64,000 nt of DNA from Ochotona curzoniae (GCF_017591425.1 NW_024464918.1:7252001-7316000); one strand, 5' to 3'. Shown: positions 1 to 13,689, numbered from the stretch's first letter. A program made the numbers and translations. The notes: a model not told the origin generated them from the sequence alone.

Positions 1-1331
1 TAAGTTGTAGGTGGGCAAGAAGAAAGCAGGATTTTGGAGCCAGGAGGGAGCGTATAAGGATAATACAGAATGTGGCTCTGGGTTCCCAGGGCAACATCTG
101 CCTTCTCTCTGAAATAGGAGCTCTTCCAAGGATGCTCTGTGACAATAGGGTTCCGCTGTCCCTTCTTAGAATGAGTGAAGGTTAAGTTTCCCTATTGTTA
201 CTGCAATCCTCAAACAGACTTTATTTCCTGAACCAGTCTATGACAAAATAAAGACACAGGGTCCTTATGGGACTTGTATTATTTTTAAGTTCTAATCACT
301 CAAATTACAGAGGAGAAAAAAATATGGAAGCTCAAGAGAATAACGACATTTTCCAATGTTACCTACTGTCTCACAATGGATTGGAGATGACAAGCCTGGT
401 GTACAAAATCCTCCTCAATTATATGGATTCACTCTTCTTATTCTCCTAAGTCAAGTATACTTTTTACCTATCATTTTTGCATTAAAAATAAAAAGATCAT
501 GGTCAATGTTTCCTTATCCTGAGACTTGTTGTTGCAAGGAAGAAAATTGTAGTCTGGGCACTCTTCTCCAGAAGGTCTGGAGGACCTACACCATCACACC
601 TGCCAAAGCTGGCATTCCCTGAACATGTTCTCACTATAGCCTCTTACAACTACTTAAGAAAGAATTCTGACCTCCAGGTCAGCCAATGGGATCTGAGTCT
701 CACAGTGTTAGGTCTGCAACGTTGGCTTCTCCTTTGGTGTAAGAAGGCACGGTGCCAGGTTACTCAGCTCCTCTGAAGGTTAGCCTTAATGTGTCACTTC
801 TGAAATATACTGAAGCCAAAGGTACTACAAGGTGGTATCATTCTCTTTCTTTAATGGGCTTGGTTTGTTGTGGGATATCACAAATTTGAGAACTAAGGGC
901 TGAGCCCACACATCTTGAGGATTTGCCGTGTGAGAAGGAAGTCTCATGAATGCTCTACAGCACTGCTTCATGTGATGTCAATGTCAACAGGGTTGAAGTG
1001 ACACATTCAACTGAGGAACCATGAGCACAATCTGCTGCTTAATATCACACAAAAAACAGACATAGGACAACACAGAACTGTGTGACAGAGCCATAGGAGG
1101 GACTGACTACCAAGGAAGGGAATAGCTAACTCTAGCTCCACTGTTACTAAGAATTTCTTCAGATCAGCAATTCCCATAATTTAGTCATTTCCATCACAGT
1201 CTAGACTTTTACTGTACATAGTCTTTCCTTGCTACTCCTAAACCTGTTGTTTGATGAAGTAACTGATTCTTGCCTTTAAATTGACTTGTTGTTTCCAAGG
1301 TCGCATCCCAGTTAATGATACTCATAAAAAC
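1..1331. other. Unique AT-rich non-coding sequence
   Basis: I see no gene, RNA or recognisable transposon here. Short open frames near 267-622 lack codon bias, domains and splice context, and look like chance. Confidence 0.6.
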
Positions 1332-1360
1332 CATAGCTTAGATGAACTAGCTAAGCTATG
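1332..1360. repeat. Perfect 10-bp inverted repeat (hairpin)
   Basis: CATAGCTTAG at 1332-1341 is followed after a 9-nt spacer by its exact reverse complement CTAAGCTATG at 1351-1360. It could extrude as a hairpin or be the remnant of a small palindromic element. No flanking terminal repeat or target duplication was seen. Confidence 0.85.
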
Positions 1361-1368
1361 TCTGTAAC

Positions 1369-1395
1369 ATATATGTGTATGTGTATATATATATA
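1369..1395. repeat. TA/TG-rich simple repeat
   Basis: Alternating ATATATGTGTATGTG runs into TATATATATAT and a T-run. It is a short impure dinucleotide tract. Confidence 0.7.
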
Positions 1396-1988
1396 TTTTT
1401 TCTAATATACATATTTTCTAATTTAAACTTTAAAAATCCTATTGTGTGCTTAAAAATGTCTTACTTGCTTGTACCACAGACATTGGGGAACCACCTGGCT
1501 GCCACACATGTGTTTGGGGATTCTGTCCTAGACAAAATATCTTATTTTCTCTTCATTTCTTTTTTCTTGAACCTAAGTGTTTACTCTGTGCCCTTCTCTC
1601 TTCAGAATGCAGAACCTCTGAGAGACATGTCATTGGGAAAAGAAATGCTCTACAGATGAAGTTTCATTATGTCTTATAGCCCAGCTAGAAAGCATGGAGA
1701 AGATACTGCACAGTACTTTTCATCCAGGAATGGATACGTGAATGTGTTAAAACGCTATTTATTTTCCAGCAGGCTACTTGGGCCTGGCACCGTGTAAACC
1801 CACAGTGTTTGCAGAGATTCCCTTGAGGCCAGGGGAAAACTCATCTGTATAGATCAAATGTGTATTAGCTGCATTAGCAATTGGTCCCCAGAGACTGATA
1901 AAGACCTTTTGAGACAGATTTCACTGAGTAGCTTTTTAAAAAGGGCTTTCATTGAACCAGCCATAGGGTTCAGGGGTGTATGTGTGTC

Positions 1989-2019
1989 GGGGGGCAGGGA
2001 GGGGGAGCGGTAGGGAGGG
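1989..2019 (+). other. G-quadruplex-forming motif
   Basis: Five G-runs of at least three (1989-1994, 1997-1999, 2001-2005, 2013-2015, 2017-2019) are separated by loops of 2, 1, 7 and 1 nt. This satisfies the standard G3+N1-7 quadruplex pattern. It follows a short GT tract. No promoter or gene is visible beside it. Confidence 0.75.
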
Positions 2020-2635
2020 CCGAAATATCAGAAGAGAAAAGGAGAAAAAGGAAATGAGAAGCGAGGATGAGAACAGCTCCCTTCATTGTGGATGAACCTC
2101 AATACCAGCCTGCGTTTCTATCCCCATCAATATTTCATGTTCTCCGAGTCATAAGAAAACACATCTGTTGCCTTCCTGCATCGTAATATGTAGGATGGTG
2201 GTAAGATTATTACAGTTCAGGTTCAAGAATTTAAAAATTCATCACCTTATCAACTCAGAAAGCCGATATGTGCTTGGAACTATAAAGATCTACAGGCCTG
2301 AAATGACCAATGGGGCCAGAGCTCTGTTCCTGAGAAAGCTGTAGAGTGAGCAAGATGCAGTGAGAAATGGGAGGGAGGAGTGGACAACACTACCACTGAC
2401 CCGGCTGCAGACTGAATCACTGGGTGGAGGCGTTGGTGCTCTGGCTTATTGTCCCTGAAAGGTCACCTTTGCATCATGACACTGGATACAGAAAGGAAAG
2501 AGAAAATGTACTGCCACAGCTGCACACTCAGAAGCAATACCCATGTTTTCAACAGGTGTGTATGTATGGTTGTCTAGTGCTTCAGAACTCCTTCCACCAT
2601 GACCACGTGGTTAAGTGCTTAATTTGCTCAATTCA
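2020..2635. other. Unique non-coding sequence
   Basis: After the G-rich tract there is a short purine-rich stretch (about 2025-2070). The rest is ordinary mixed sequence with no feature I can name. Confidence 0.5.
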
Positions 2636-2700
2636 ATGTGTGTTTGTGGGTGTATTCTAGTGTATGTGTGTCTGTGTGCTTGAGTATGTGTGTGGGTGTG
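2636..2700 (+). repeat. Degenerate (TG)n microsatellite
   Basis: About 65 bp of GTGT blocks interrupted by TTTG, GGG, ATTCTA and TATG, an old decayed GT repeat. Alternating purine-pyrimidine content favours Z-DNA. Confidence 0.75.
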
Positions 2701-2703
2701 CAC

Positions 2704-5700
2704 TTCCAGCACCAATAACTCTAAGAAAATAAATCTGTTTCAGAAGGCTGGACAAGCTTGTAAAGGCTTTCCAAATCACCAAATTAGGCTGATTGGAGTC
2801 CACTGCTGGACATACTTTCAAGTCCAACAGAATCTCACTGCATTTCCCCTCCTCAAAATGGAAGGGCCCTACTGCTTCTCACAGGCATGGGAGAGTTGTG
2901 GGCCCAGGTCAGCAGGTGAGTCTGGGAGTTCTCAACGCTGGATGCACACGTCTATATTTAACCTGCAGCGAAATGGTTAAAGAGGAAAAGGAATAGATCC
3001 TTCTGGCCTGATGGGTTATCTTATAACTTTATTACCCATTCTTTTACAATGATAAATCTCAAGGAAAGGAACCCAGGAACACTGTTTCCAGTTCGGGACA
3101 TCCCAGCTGAGATTCAGAAAAAATTATTCCTTGACTATAAGAATGAGGCACAGACAGCCTTTGGTACCAGCATTGTGGAAAAGGAGGCTATGAGTTGATG
3201 TGACTTCAGCCACCTGTGTCTATTGTGCCTCTACTAACAGAGATAAATAGACATCAGCAGGGTACAGTCAGCCTACAATTGAAAGAATGTGACTCTGTCT
3301 TAAGAAATCTAGGGCATTCGATTTTATATAAAAGCATTAAGTTCCCACGTGTAGCTTTCACCAAATGTAAACTGATAGCTGGATCTTCAATCCCTTCATT
3401 TTAAGTCAACCAATAGCATGTCATGTCATCTTTACACAGGTAGCCCTCAACTAGCAGGTGGTTTGTTTGAGGGTGAATTTTTCTTCAAGGAGCTCTGTAG
3501 GAAAACCCATATGGCTACTCCTTTAGGAACGACAGAAGCCATTCTCTAGTTTGATCCTTCTCAGATGGAAATCTGAGTATTTCACCATTCTCCCCTGGCT
3601 CTGTAACCTGCACAACAAAGCCTTCTCTCCAGCCCAGTATCTCTAGCCCCTTCTCCGGGTCTTTACAATTTGCTTTATGCAGCAAGACTATGACAGGCTC
3701 TCTATCTTTACTTACGAGGTTTGGTCTATTTGCAAAGGAATTTCTTCCACTCCTCTGTTTCTCAGCCATCACCTAAACTTTTCACGCATGTTCCAGGACC
3801 CATCAGGTACCCTCCTCTACGGGGATTTTCAGTTTCCTCCACCTAGCAAGGTTGAGGAGCACTCCTACCCTAACAGTCCAACCATTACAATAAACGGGCT
3901 GTTCTCTGTAAATTGTGTGGGCTGGAGTTCTACACAGAGTAGGTCCTCAACAGCTTAGAACGGCTACCATTATGAGGCCCATGAAGGCCTTCATCACTTC
4001 ATATTTTCAGTGTTGGCTCACTAGCCATAAACCCTTGTGAGACACTCAGCTATGTCATGATTTGTTAGAATTCCTGATGTCTGATCCAATGTTTGGTACA
4101 TAGGAAGTCTCTGGTAGGTGTGGCTGAACGAAAAGAAGCAAGCAGCATGAGTTTGTGGGAAGGAGTTTCTCATGTCAGGAATCCATTTTGCAAAACTTCT
4201 GCAATTTTTGCAAAAATTTTATTGCTCCTGTCCCCAGCAGCCCGCATGTCATGCTCTCCTTTGGTTCTGTGTCGTCACTGCCACGTGGTTCTATCATACA
4301 ACATCCTGGTATCGGGAGGCCACACATTTCAGGAGCTAAAGAGCAGAAGCACCAGAGTTGGTGTTCCTCTTTCCATTATTCTATTCAAACTATGTATCAC
4401 AGCACCTTTCCTTAATCTGATTCAAGAAGGGGCCCTCATAGCAAGGTAAATGCAGAGCGAAGCCAGTACTTCCAGGAGCTGCTCCCTTTAATGGCAATTT
4501 CTTTGTTGTCCATTGTGACAAGTGCAGCCCCTAACTGGAGCCGATTGTAGCACTTGGATACAAGCAGAAGGCTCCCCTGGAGGCTGCAAGTTTTTCTTGG
4601 GGGGCACAAGTCAGGCCTTCCTGATTTAATTAGAGCTTTTTTTTTCTCTCTCTCTCCACCTCTCTTGACCTTCTGCTTGATTATGTAGTGAAGTATTCCT
4701 GGAGAGCAATAATCTGGTGAGCTCAACATCAACCTTCACAGCTACAAAAATGACAAAGCTGTCAAAATTTCAGCCTTACAACTTCCAGACAGGGTCAGTA
4801 CGGAGATGTAATGGCAGAAAAAAAAGTGAAGGATCAGGATCTGCTCAGAAAGCAGAAAGAAAGGGGGGGGCGGGAAACCCAGAAAAAACAGAACGCACAA
4901 CAAAAACAATAGCCAAGAGTTAACAGAAATGAAAGGTCCCCAGCAGTGGCAGTGAGAGGCTTTGCATTTCAGGTGACACTGAAAACTTTCGCCTTCTTCT
5001 GCGTGCCATTAACACAGTGATTTAGTAATTTCCGTGGGAGCTGCCATCCCTTCGGAATGCTATTAGTGTCAGAGTCAGGGAAAATGAGGAGGTCTTTTTT
5101 TTTGCTCCCAAAGTATGCAAACAGAAGCTTAGAAACATGTTTGCATTTGGATTGGATGATCTAAACCAACAGAGTTCAACCTTTCCACTAGGAGCTGTGA
5201 GCTGTTTGACAAGACCTACTTTTTATCAGGCAGGTTCAAAGTCTACACGCTGCAGAGGCTTTCTTAATAAGAGGGACTAATAAGATTATTTCCTTAAAGA
5301 TCTAACCTTAGCACCCATCCTCCCACCAGAAGGCAGAGCAGATTCATTTCCTAAATTACTAACTTTCAAAAGCAATGCTCTACTGACTGGAGCAGGGTCC
5401 CAGCATGTCACACCAAGGCACTATATTACTAGGGATTTCATTTGGAAGTGAAACGGTTATTCATTTTGGTCTTCTCCACTTTTGGGGAGGGGAGGATATA
5501 TTTATCTTCCACCCAAAAAACTTAATTACCCAAACAAAGTCCAAAGATTACATTTCAATGAGATGATTCAGAACTGACCCTCAAATCTCATTCCTTCTTC
5601 CTAAGCATCTTGACCTACTCAGGGACATATTTTGTCCAAACTTTCTTAGAAACATCCAGAGGCTTATGTCTCCTACATTTATGGAAAATACAGAAAGATT

Positions 5701-6459
5701 TCATTCCCAATTTTGTCCCAAACTTGTACTTGAACCCATTTATGATTACAATACAAAACTACATTTGAGTGAGGGAGATCTAGAGTGAAAAAAAGAGCAT
5801 GTATCCCTTTCCCGCCCTCTGATGTCCTGGGGAAAGGCCCATGTTTTTTAAAGCTCAGGCTTGAAAGTTGACCAAGACTGCCAGGTATGCCAACTCCAGG
5901 GTACTCAGTCCTACCTTGATTTCTTGCTGCCTATTCTGATACCTCCTTGTTTGCCCAATTGCCTGCCTCTTTCTCTCTTAACTTTGGAGTTTCAGATACA
6001 TTTCAGAGCACAAGTTGGACTGTCTGTGATAAAATATGCATATTTCCTGAAACCCAAAGTATTCTCACTGAATGTAATAAGTGGAAAGTTATTTTACAGG
6101 AAATGAAAATCTAAGATTAATATTCTCAGATGCCATCTAGTCCCCTCAGGACAATTATTCACTGTACTATAGCAAAAATAAACTTGCAAAATATGGGAAT
6201 TGGTTTTCTCTTTGGATTTTTAGAAGCGAACTACTGAGCAATAGTTTCAGGGATGCTATACCCACCATATCCCCTCACTGAATAGGCATTAGGTTTTTAG
6301 AACACAAGACTTTAAACAAATTCATGAGAATTTCCCCAGAGCCAAGCAAAATACAAGAAAAAGAAGACATAGGTATAAAATTCATCAATCAATAAACAAC
6401 TGCTGATCACTGCTTACAAGCACTGTGTGAATTCAGTTATATCATTGGTGACCTAAGGG
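2704..6459. other. Long unique non-coding stretch, possible L2 debris near 3.6-3.96 kb
   Basis: I see no gene. The segment ending near 3955 has a CACAGAGTAGGTCCTCAACAG block like the 3' end of LINE-2 (consensus CATAGTAGGTGCTCAATAAA), so about 3600-3960 may be a degraded L2 on the plus strand at low confidence. A 16-bp perfect palindrome (AATTTTTG/CAAAAATT) lies at 4203-4218. A CT run lies near 4639-4665. Confidence 0.4.
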
Positions 6460-6590
6460 AACCCATGATATTCTTTCATTTCTTTCTATACTCAACAAAT
6501 ATCCATAGAACAATATTCTGTGTCAAGCACTGTGCTAGATTTGAGGGGAAAATGCCCTTACAGACTGAATAATGTAAACAAGCAGCAAAT
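6460..6590 (-). mobile_element. LINE-2 3'-end fragment
   Basis: CTCAACAAATATCCATAG followed by GTCAAGCACTGTGCTAGA matches the reverse complement of the L2 3' end (roughly TCAACAAATATTTATTGAGCGCC...AGGCACTG). The fragment is heavily diverged and non-coding. Boundaries are approximate. Confidence 0.6.
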
Positions 6591-9462
6591 GCTGAAGATG
6601 TTTCACTAGCAGAATCATAGAGAATCCTCCTTAAAGTACAAATACCTGGGTCATTACTCAAAATCATTCTAATTCCACAATTCTTAAGGGAACAGAAACC
6701 AGCTGTTTTCACAAGTATGTCCCACAATTGCTGTACTTGACCAAGTGTGACAGCCGTACGGATGGGTGAGAAAAAAATTACACACATGAAAACCATAAAA
6801 CACCAGGAGGGATCTACATGGTAAGTGGTAGAGATGAAGGAGCTGTAGACCGAGGAACGGACTGAAGGAGATCACTTTAATGGCACTGCTCTTACACTCT
6901 CCTGAGAGCTTTTCCGCAATGACCCATGATGAGTTTATTCAAGTAGTCGAATCATAGTACCTCCCATGACCACAGAGACCTGGGGAAGTTCATTCCTGGG
7001 CAGTCAGCAGAGTGAATCAGACAGGGGCTTGTCCAGACACCACCTCATTCTCTCACTCAGCGTCCAGAATGGGCAGTTTGAAGGATAGTATCTCGAAACT
7101 TTCAAAGCCATAGATACACTTGCTTGATACTACTTTAGACTTCCACTGTGCAGAGAGGGCCGCTCAGTGTGACGATGCAGATTTACCTTATTTCCCCCAA
7201 AGTCTTGCAGATTTGATTTTTTTTTTTTCTGTAAACAGAGACAGACCTCTGACAATTGAGCTGCCTCCTGATCTAGATGCCTTTACTCAACCGGAGATGC
7301 AGGAACCCGGTGATCTTTCAACTAAGGCTAGTCAGCAACACCAATCTTGGTTAGACCCCTGTCTTGGACATTGGCTACATGGAAAATTTCATTTTGATTA
7401 AATCCAAACCTCACTTTCTCAATTGACAGAAACAGAATGAACAGCGTGGCTGTCATGAGATGAAACAGGTAAAGGGAATAAAATGGAATACAGGGATCAA
7501 CATAGAACAGACTGTTTCTGTGATTGTTCTGACTGGCAGGAACAAGCTTAATGACTACAGTTGGAGATGTATGAAATTAAACAAGTGGAATCTTCTTTCC
7601 TCCTTCCACTCTCAAGAGACTCTACCTCTTGAAATCTCAGTGAGGAATATCCATGAATAGACAACTGGAACATTGCTCATAGAATGAGTCCAACAGCTCT
7701 ACCAGCTTCTCTTTCCCCAAGTCCTCAATTTCCTCTAATGCTGTAGAAATGTGTGATAATAAGTGAAATGCATTTTTAGAATATGAACTGTAAAGAATAA
7801 GCAATTATAACTTTCTTACTGCTGATATCAAAGAATATGATCTATTAATGAACTTTGAAGGGGTTTTGTATGCTCTTTAAAAAATAGGTCAGGCACAAAG
7901 GACTTTGATAAAATTGGTCTTGGGGATGACTGCACAATTTTGCAAATTTACTGAGGTGTACACTGATAATGAGAAGATTTTTGGTATATACGTAGACTTC
8001 CACACAGAGATCTGGCAACTGCCGATACTACAACAAGTAAGAAAGTGTGTAGGGAAAGAGCAAACAACGAAAGGGAGAAAAGAAGCAAAAAGCCCAACCT
8101 AAGAATTACAAATATTTATTCATCAGGTTTACACAGCAATTTAGTTTCCACAGATGTGTTCTGGTAATGGAAAATTCGGATTTCCTCTGCAGCCCTGCAG
8201 GCATAGTGCTTCCTGACTTGTGGGATGACATGTACAAACAAAGCAGAGCTGCTTCTGGTAATACAGAAAAGTCAAGAAGTAGACGCCAACAGTGGGTCAT
8301 TTCTTTCTCCATTGAAGCCCCTCTCCGCCATGATTATCCACTTCTGGATTCCCTACCTCTGAAACCTCCCTTTTACCAAAGACACACTCTCAAATCTTCA
8401 TCTGTGCAAAAGAGAAGACAAACACAGATTTCAGCAGTGCTGAACATAGGAAGGAAGTCATTTCTCCTGTGAAGGTCTTTTCTCTATTGGTGGAATGCTA
8501 GGTCCCTGTCATGGGTCTGGGGACAATGCAGCCTTCTCTGACCCTATTTATCCTCCCATGTGGATGATCACATGAACTATCTGGCTCAGGAAGGCAGATT
8601 TGCCAGCCATTGTGCAAGAGGTCAACAATTTGATAAGCTCAGAGACATGACTGGCCTATTATTTATTTGCCATGTTTCCTCTCAGTGCCTGAGGCCCTTC
8701 CTAATGCCTCCTACATCAGGCATTTAGTTTTTTCTGCACTCAAGTCTCCGCTGGCATCTACAGGCAGGCAACAATTGTTTCTGTAAGCTCTCATCTGATT
8801 TTCCTTGAATATATGGGGTTAACATGCTATCATTTTTAGGACTCCAGCAAGTTAATACGTGGCATCCTAGGAAATAGCTGCTAGTCTCATCATGAAAGAA
8901 TGAAGGTTGACAGGTGTGAACCTTGTTCAGACATCATTAGTTGCACTACAGTGCACCGATACTTGCTCCAGCCAACACAAGTACTTCACCACTCTGATAG
9001 GTAGCAGGCAGAATCCATTTAAACCGTAAGATGCAACAGAGAAGCCAATTCTTTGGCATTTCACAAAATACGGACCCTGCTTGGTGTGTAACTGTTAGCT
9101 AATTATCTCAAGGTGCAAGGAACACCTCAAGCATACCTCAACAAAATGCGATGTGTCCAAAGCAGGCAGAGAGATCTTTCAGGTTTCAAGCTTACTGTAT
9201 TTCCATCTAAGAAGGTTATGTATTTTGAGGAACTGGAGGAATTCAGGGCTGCAGTAAATTCTTTCACAGCCTAGGCTCTATGTTCAATTCCCCCCGCCAA
9301 CACTGTCATTTTATTCAATGCTCTGAGTTACCCGGCAGACAAGGTATTACTCATGCCTGAGGTCATGGAAGGGACAAGACATATGTCTGTGAGTGTGAAG
9401 GTGTGGCTGGTTTTGAACCACACTCCTCATTTGATCCCTACAAAAGGTGTCATACTTATCAC
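6591..9462. other. Unique non-coding sequence
   Basis: Ordinary AT-rich sequence with a T-run near 7218 and several short chance frames. No conserved gene, RNA or clear repeat was recognised. Confidence 0.5.
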
Positions 9463-9824
9463 TGTGGTCTGGATTTCTGTGTCTCCCTGGAAACCCATGT
9501 TGAAACTTAATTTCCAGTGCAATAGTATTAACAGGTAGAACCTTCAGGACCTGGGTAGGACATGGGGGCTCCATTCTCCTGAAGGATTCGGCAACCTCTT
9601 AAAGAGAAATAAAGCAGATACTGGCCTCTTTTTGGTCTCCTGCCCCTCCATGACATAAGGACACTACAGAAGTGCCATCTATGAGAAAGCTACCCTCATC
9701 AGGCACTATCAATGCCTTGGTCTTCACAGTCCTTCGCCCTCAGACCTGTGAGAAAATAATTTTCTGTTCTTAGAAATGACCTAGTCTGTGGTATTTTGTT
9801 ATGGGAGCACGAATGGACTAAGAT
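9463..9824 (+). mobile_element. MLT1-type LTR (ERVL-MaLR), solo and decayed
   Basis: The block resembles mammalian MLT1 LTRs along its length. It shows CCCATGTTGAAACTTAAT near the 5' side, AGACCTGTGAGAAAATAA (family: AGAACTGTGAGAAATAAA), then CTAGTCTGTGGTATTTTGTT and a GAATGGACTAAGATG end. It is a non-autonomous LTR with no internal retroviral sequence beside it, so probably a solo LTR. MaLR elements are ancient placental insertions. The 5' boundary is approximate and no clean target duplication was found. Confidence 0.85.
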
Positions 9825-9959
9825 GCTTACTGTGGTTTTGCCTCTCCAACTTAACTTTTGCATTCATTCTATAGCTATTAGCCCTGTCCAGCTACACTAG
9901 GCAAATGCAGCCATGTTTCAAACCATGACCAGCCCATCTACATGAATGTCATGAGTGAG

Positions 9960-10315
9960 CCTGCCTGTGTAAGTTAGCTTTCAGGAGACAGCTACCACTC
10001 CTGCATTCCTTCATCCTCACTTCCCTGGCATTCTGGCCTTCTCTGTCAGTAGATACAATCCCAACTCTTCATGAGTTCTCCAACATGGGCTCTCATTTAT
10101 CCATTAAATCCTCATTCCCCTGTCCATATCCTTCTGTCCATACCACTATTAATGCCACTCTTCTCATCCATTATTGCTCCTCTGTTTAGAAGGCTGTCAC
10201 TTCCCACTAACTGTTCCATTAGACAATGAAATGGGTGTTATTTATCACTAGACTTCAAGGCCCAGTACCCTGCTAGCCACATGGCTGTCGCTAACTTCTT
10301 GACAAAAGAATGAGT
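9960..10315 (+). mobile_element. Probable LINE-2 3' region
   Basis: The sequence has the C/T-rich character of L2 3' regions. Around 10200-10315 there is an order of motifs like L2's end: TTAGACAATGAAATGGG, TTATTTATCACTAGACTTC, then AACTTCTTGACAAAAGAATGA in place of AATAAATGTTTGTTGAATGA. Divergence is high and the assignment is by pattern only. Confidence 0.4.
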
Positions 10316-13300
10316 ATGCACTCTCCTTTCCGGGCAGCTGCCAAGAAGTTAAGTAAATAAATAATCCATTCAACCACAATAATAATTTCTTTACAAAATG
10401 CAAAATTGTCTAGATAGTCTCGCTCACCATAGCAATGGGACTCTGACTCTGTAGACAGAGAAGATTTCTTCCTGAATGCAAGGTATTCGATACTTTGTGG
10501 TAAACTTTTCTTTACTTGGTTGGTCTAAGACTTTCATTTGATTTCTGGTATATGGAATCACAGCACAGGTTTTCTGGGCAGTGGCTCTGAGACACAAACA
10601 TGAGGTCTAGAACAAAGCAGACTATAACAAACTCCAAAAATCAACCCATTCATCAGCTAGGACTTCGTGGTCTTTCTGTCACATTTTCCTCTAAAGTTAA
10701 TTTGACTCCTCAGGAATTCATTCACTAGGGGCTCATGAAAGGGTCTGGGATGACTGAAGGGTCCCTCAGACAGAGTGACTGGAGACACACATAAGGTGGC
10801 TATATAATTTCACATCCAGGCCATCCTGATGCAAAATATACATATGACAGTAGCTCTTGGCAGAGCCCACAGGGCTGCCAGTGCTCCTCTGCTGATTCCC
10901 AACAGAACTAGAATTCAACAGAAATCAAGTAGCAGATCACATGTGCTATAAGACTTGAAAACTAACACGCAGCTTAATGAGCATTTTATAACTGGAGGCT
11001 CCTCTGCTTGTTAAGAGCTGAAAATATTTTCACAAGGCTTTGGGCATGGAAGATAATGTTAGTTATGAAATGTCTATGCTGAAAGGGAACCCTGTGCAGT
11101 CCAGGTCCAAGCAAGCCACCTGGATCATGTCAGTGTTTAGAAATGAAGCATTTCAGGTCTGGACTTGGGTGTTCCATGACCAACCCCACTGGTTTTCTCA
11201 GAGACAAGAAGGCAAAAAGCATCAACAGGCTCAGCAAAGATAAGATCTGTCAAGCTCTGACCAGAGGGACTAATGATGTTCTTCTCATCTGTCAAATGAA
11301 AATCAACTCAACACTTGCCTCCAACAGGAAACAGCCAAGTTATCAGATGCCATTAATGGCATTCTAACAAAAGCATATTTTTTGAGGGACTGCATGGAGC
11401 ATAGACACACACATTAAACACAGCAAAAGAACTCAATGGGAGGTTCATACAGCTAAATTATCTTCAGGCAAGGAAAATATTATTATCCCAATTTTCAGAC
11501 TTGGTTTCTAAAGAGGAGACAATGGGATTAGTAAGTCCCTTAGCCGTTGGTGAACATGTGAAATGCAAGCTACCTATTGTGGGTACCTTCACAAGAGCCA
11601 ATATTTTTGCATCTTTTATGCTGGCCTATCCTTTTGATTGCATAAAATATATCTCCTCACTTTCATCTGCACACAACACTGGTGGTGACAGGCATCCATC
11701 TCATGAATGGTGGTATCAGTTACGACTGCATAGTCATGATCTATCGCTACTAAAGTGTACAGGCCTGGAGTTCAACCTAGGTCTATCAAGGTGCCATTAT
11801 CAGAGGGGAGCTCAGGTTTCTGAATTTAGCCAAGATAAAGAAACGCCAAACCTCCCTTGAGTCTGATAACCATCAAACCACTAGGATCACATACTATTTA
11901 CTTGGACTGAGGATGGACACATTTACCCCATAGTATCTTCCTTTTGATCTTGCCTTTGGGGGCCTGAAATTGCTGCTGGACCTATCCATCACCCCTTGTT
12001 AAAGATGTCCAGCAATTATAAGACTCCCTGAAAACATGCATGCCCAGAAGGAGATGTACATGAGTTACACATCCCAGGTCACACATATAGTTCAAGTGAA
12101 ACATAAACCAAGTGTCTGGATCACAGTGTTTCCAATTTAAGTTCTTCCTGAACTCTTCAAAGGTTTTAGTTTATCAGAGACTTCTCTCAATATTTTTAAT
12201 TAAGAATATTTACTTCCCCCTTACAACTAAAAGCATTTGTTAAAGAAGAAAGGTTTATGCCACCATCAGAAATGTAATAGCATCATCTTTCATTGAGAGA
12301 AGGTAAAAGTAAAAATAAATACAGCGAAAAGGAAGTAAAACAACAGCTATGGTTCACCAGAGACGCTTTCCTTGATTTAATCTGAAGAATTAAAAGGGGG
12401 TTGAAAAAGTAATTGCTTCCTTATTGGGTGATTCAGTCATTTAATTCACAATGCTACATATTCAAATTCTCAAAAGCCAACCCTCCTACAACATGCGCCC
12501 AGAGCAAGTCCTCCTACACCTGTTCAGGTGGGAAGATACAGCTCATGTGCCTCCCTACAAAGCCAAGGTCACAAGCTTTGCAAAGGGAGCTGCGCAGGGC
12601 AGGTGCGTGGACCCTGGCGTGGGGGATCGCTGAAAGGCAGGATTTGGACACTGGGGTTCCATGCGGCCCTCTGGGCTATTCCGTCATACTCCATGCCACC
12701 TGACTGCTTCCTATTCCTACTACCACCCAAGTACTCTCACTCAGTGCTCATGGAATATGAGAGGTGGGGTTGTGGGAAGGAGAGGAGATTCTCTGCTACT
12801 CCAGGTTGGAAGCTCATTCAGGGGAGGGCGCAGCACACCAAGTCTATTTCTGATGGCAAAGATAAAAACATAAAACAGCTCCCTCAACCGCAGTGGAGTT
12901 TAGTGTGTCTTTGACAAGCAGCATAATTAAGATCTAGCATAAACACAGAGCCTCTGAGGACAGTAAAAGCTGACTAAATGGGAATTTGTTCTGTTTGGCT
13001 TCTCTTTCCTTTATTTAGCTTTTTCCTGTGGAAGTTTCACTTTGAAGCAGGGCTGGCCCTTGGCAAAAGTGCATAGTCTGCAATCCAGTGGAACATTCCT
13101 ATTCCACCCTCTTCTCACTCTCCAGTGTAGGTCAGCCTCATGCTGGCCAGTGCCACCCACAGAAGGGTGTTTCTCACACCACACAGCCTTTGGTTCACTC
13201 TGGCCCTTCCAGCATCTACTGCTCAGATGAAACACCGGCTACTGGGCTTATCTCTCCCTACTAGAAAGCCCTTGTCCTTTCTGCTTTTGTCCCGCGGGCT

Positions 13301-13507
13301 TGCATCCTGGTGCCCAGCATATATGCTCTGTTACACGCTGTTCTAAGTGGAGAGTTAGTGCCTGGCAGAGGGCTCTTTGTTGTTGAACCTGGGTCTTCCC
13401 AAAGTAGGGACCCAACTAGAGGCTTTGAATTACAGAAAGAGGATGGTGATGGTCATGGTGGAGGCTTTGGTATGTGGAGCTGTTATATGGCATTGATGTG
13501 AACGGAG
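10316..13507. other. Unique non-coding sequence, GC-richer patch at 12.5-12.8 and 13.1-13.4 kb
   Basis: I see no gene. The patch at 12500-12850 has a few CpGs and open frames of up to 128 codons in overlapping registers, but no domain, signal or splice pattern, so they look like chance. No transposon was recognised with confidence. Confidence 0.45.
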
Positions 13508-13622
13508 TGTCATGGTTTGGGTCCTAGAGTTAGCCTACATAGGTCCAAATCCCAACTCTTCCAATATTCAGCTGAATAAACTAGAATAAGTAAAATATTT
13601 CTAACTATTCTTTCATCAGTAA
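13508..13622 (+). mobile_element. MIR SINE fragment (core)
   Basis: GGTTTGGGTCCTAGAGTTAG followed by GGTCCAAATCCCAACTCT resembles the MIR 5'/core (GGAGTCAGACAGACCTGGGTTCAAATCCC). It is a diverged fragment. Confidence 0.5.
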
Positions 13623-13689
13623 AGAGAACTATCAGAACAACTCAATGAAACAGATAAAGGGAATTCTGTGTACACCTCCCAGAACTTAG

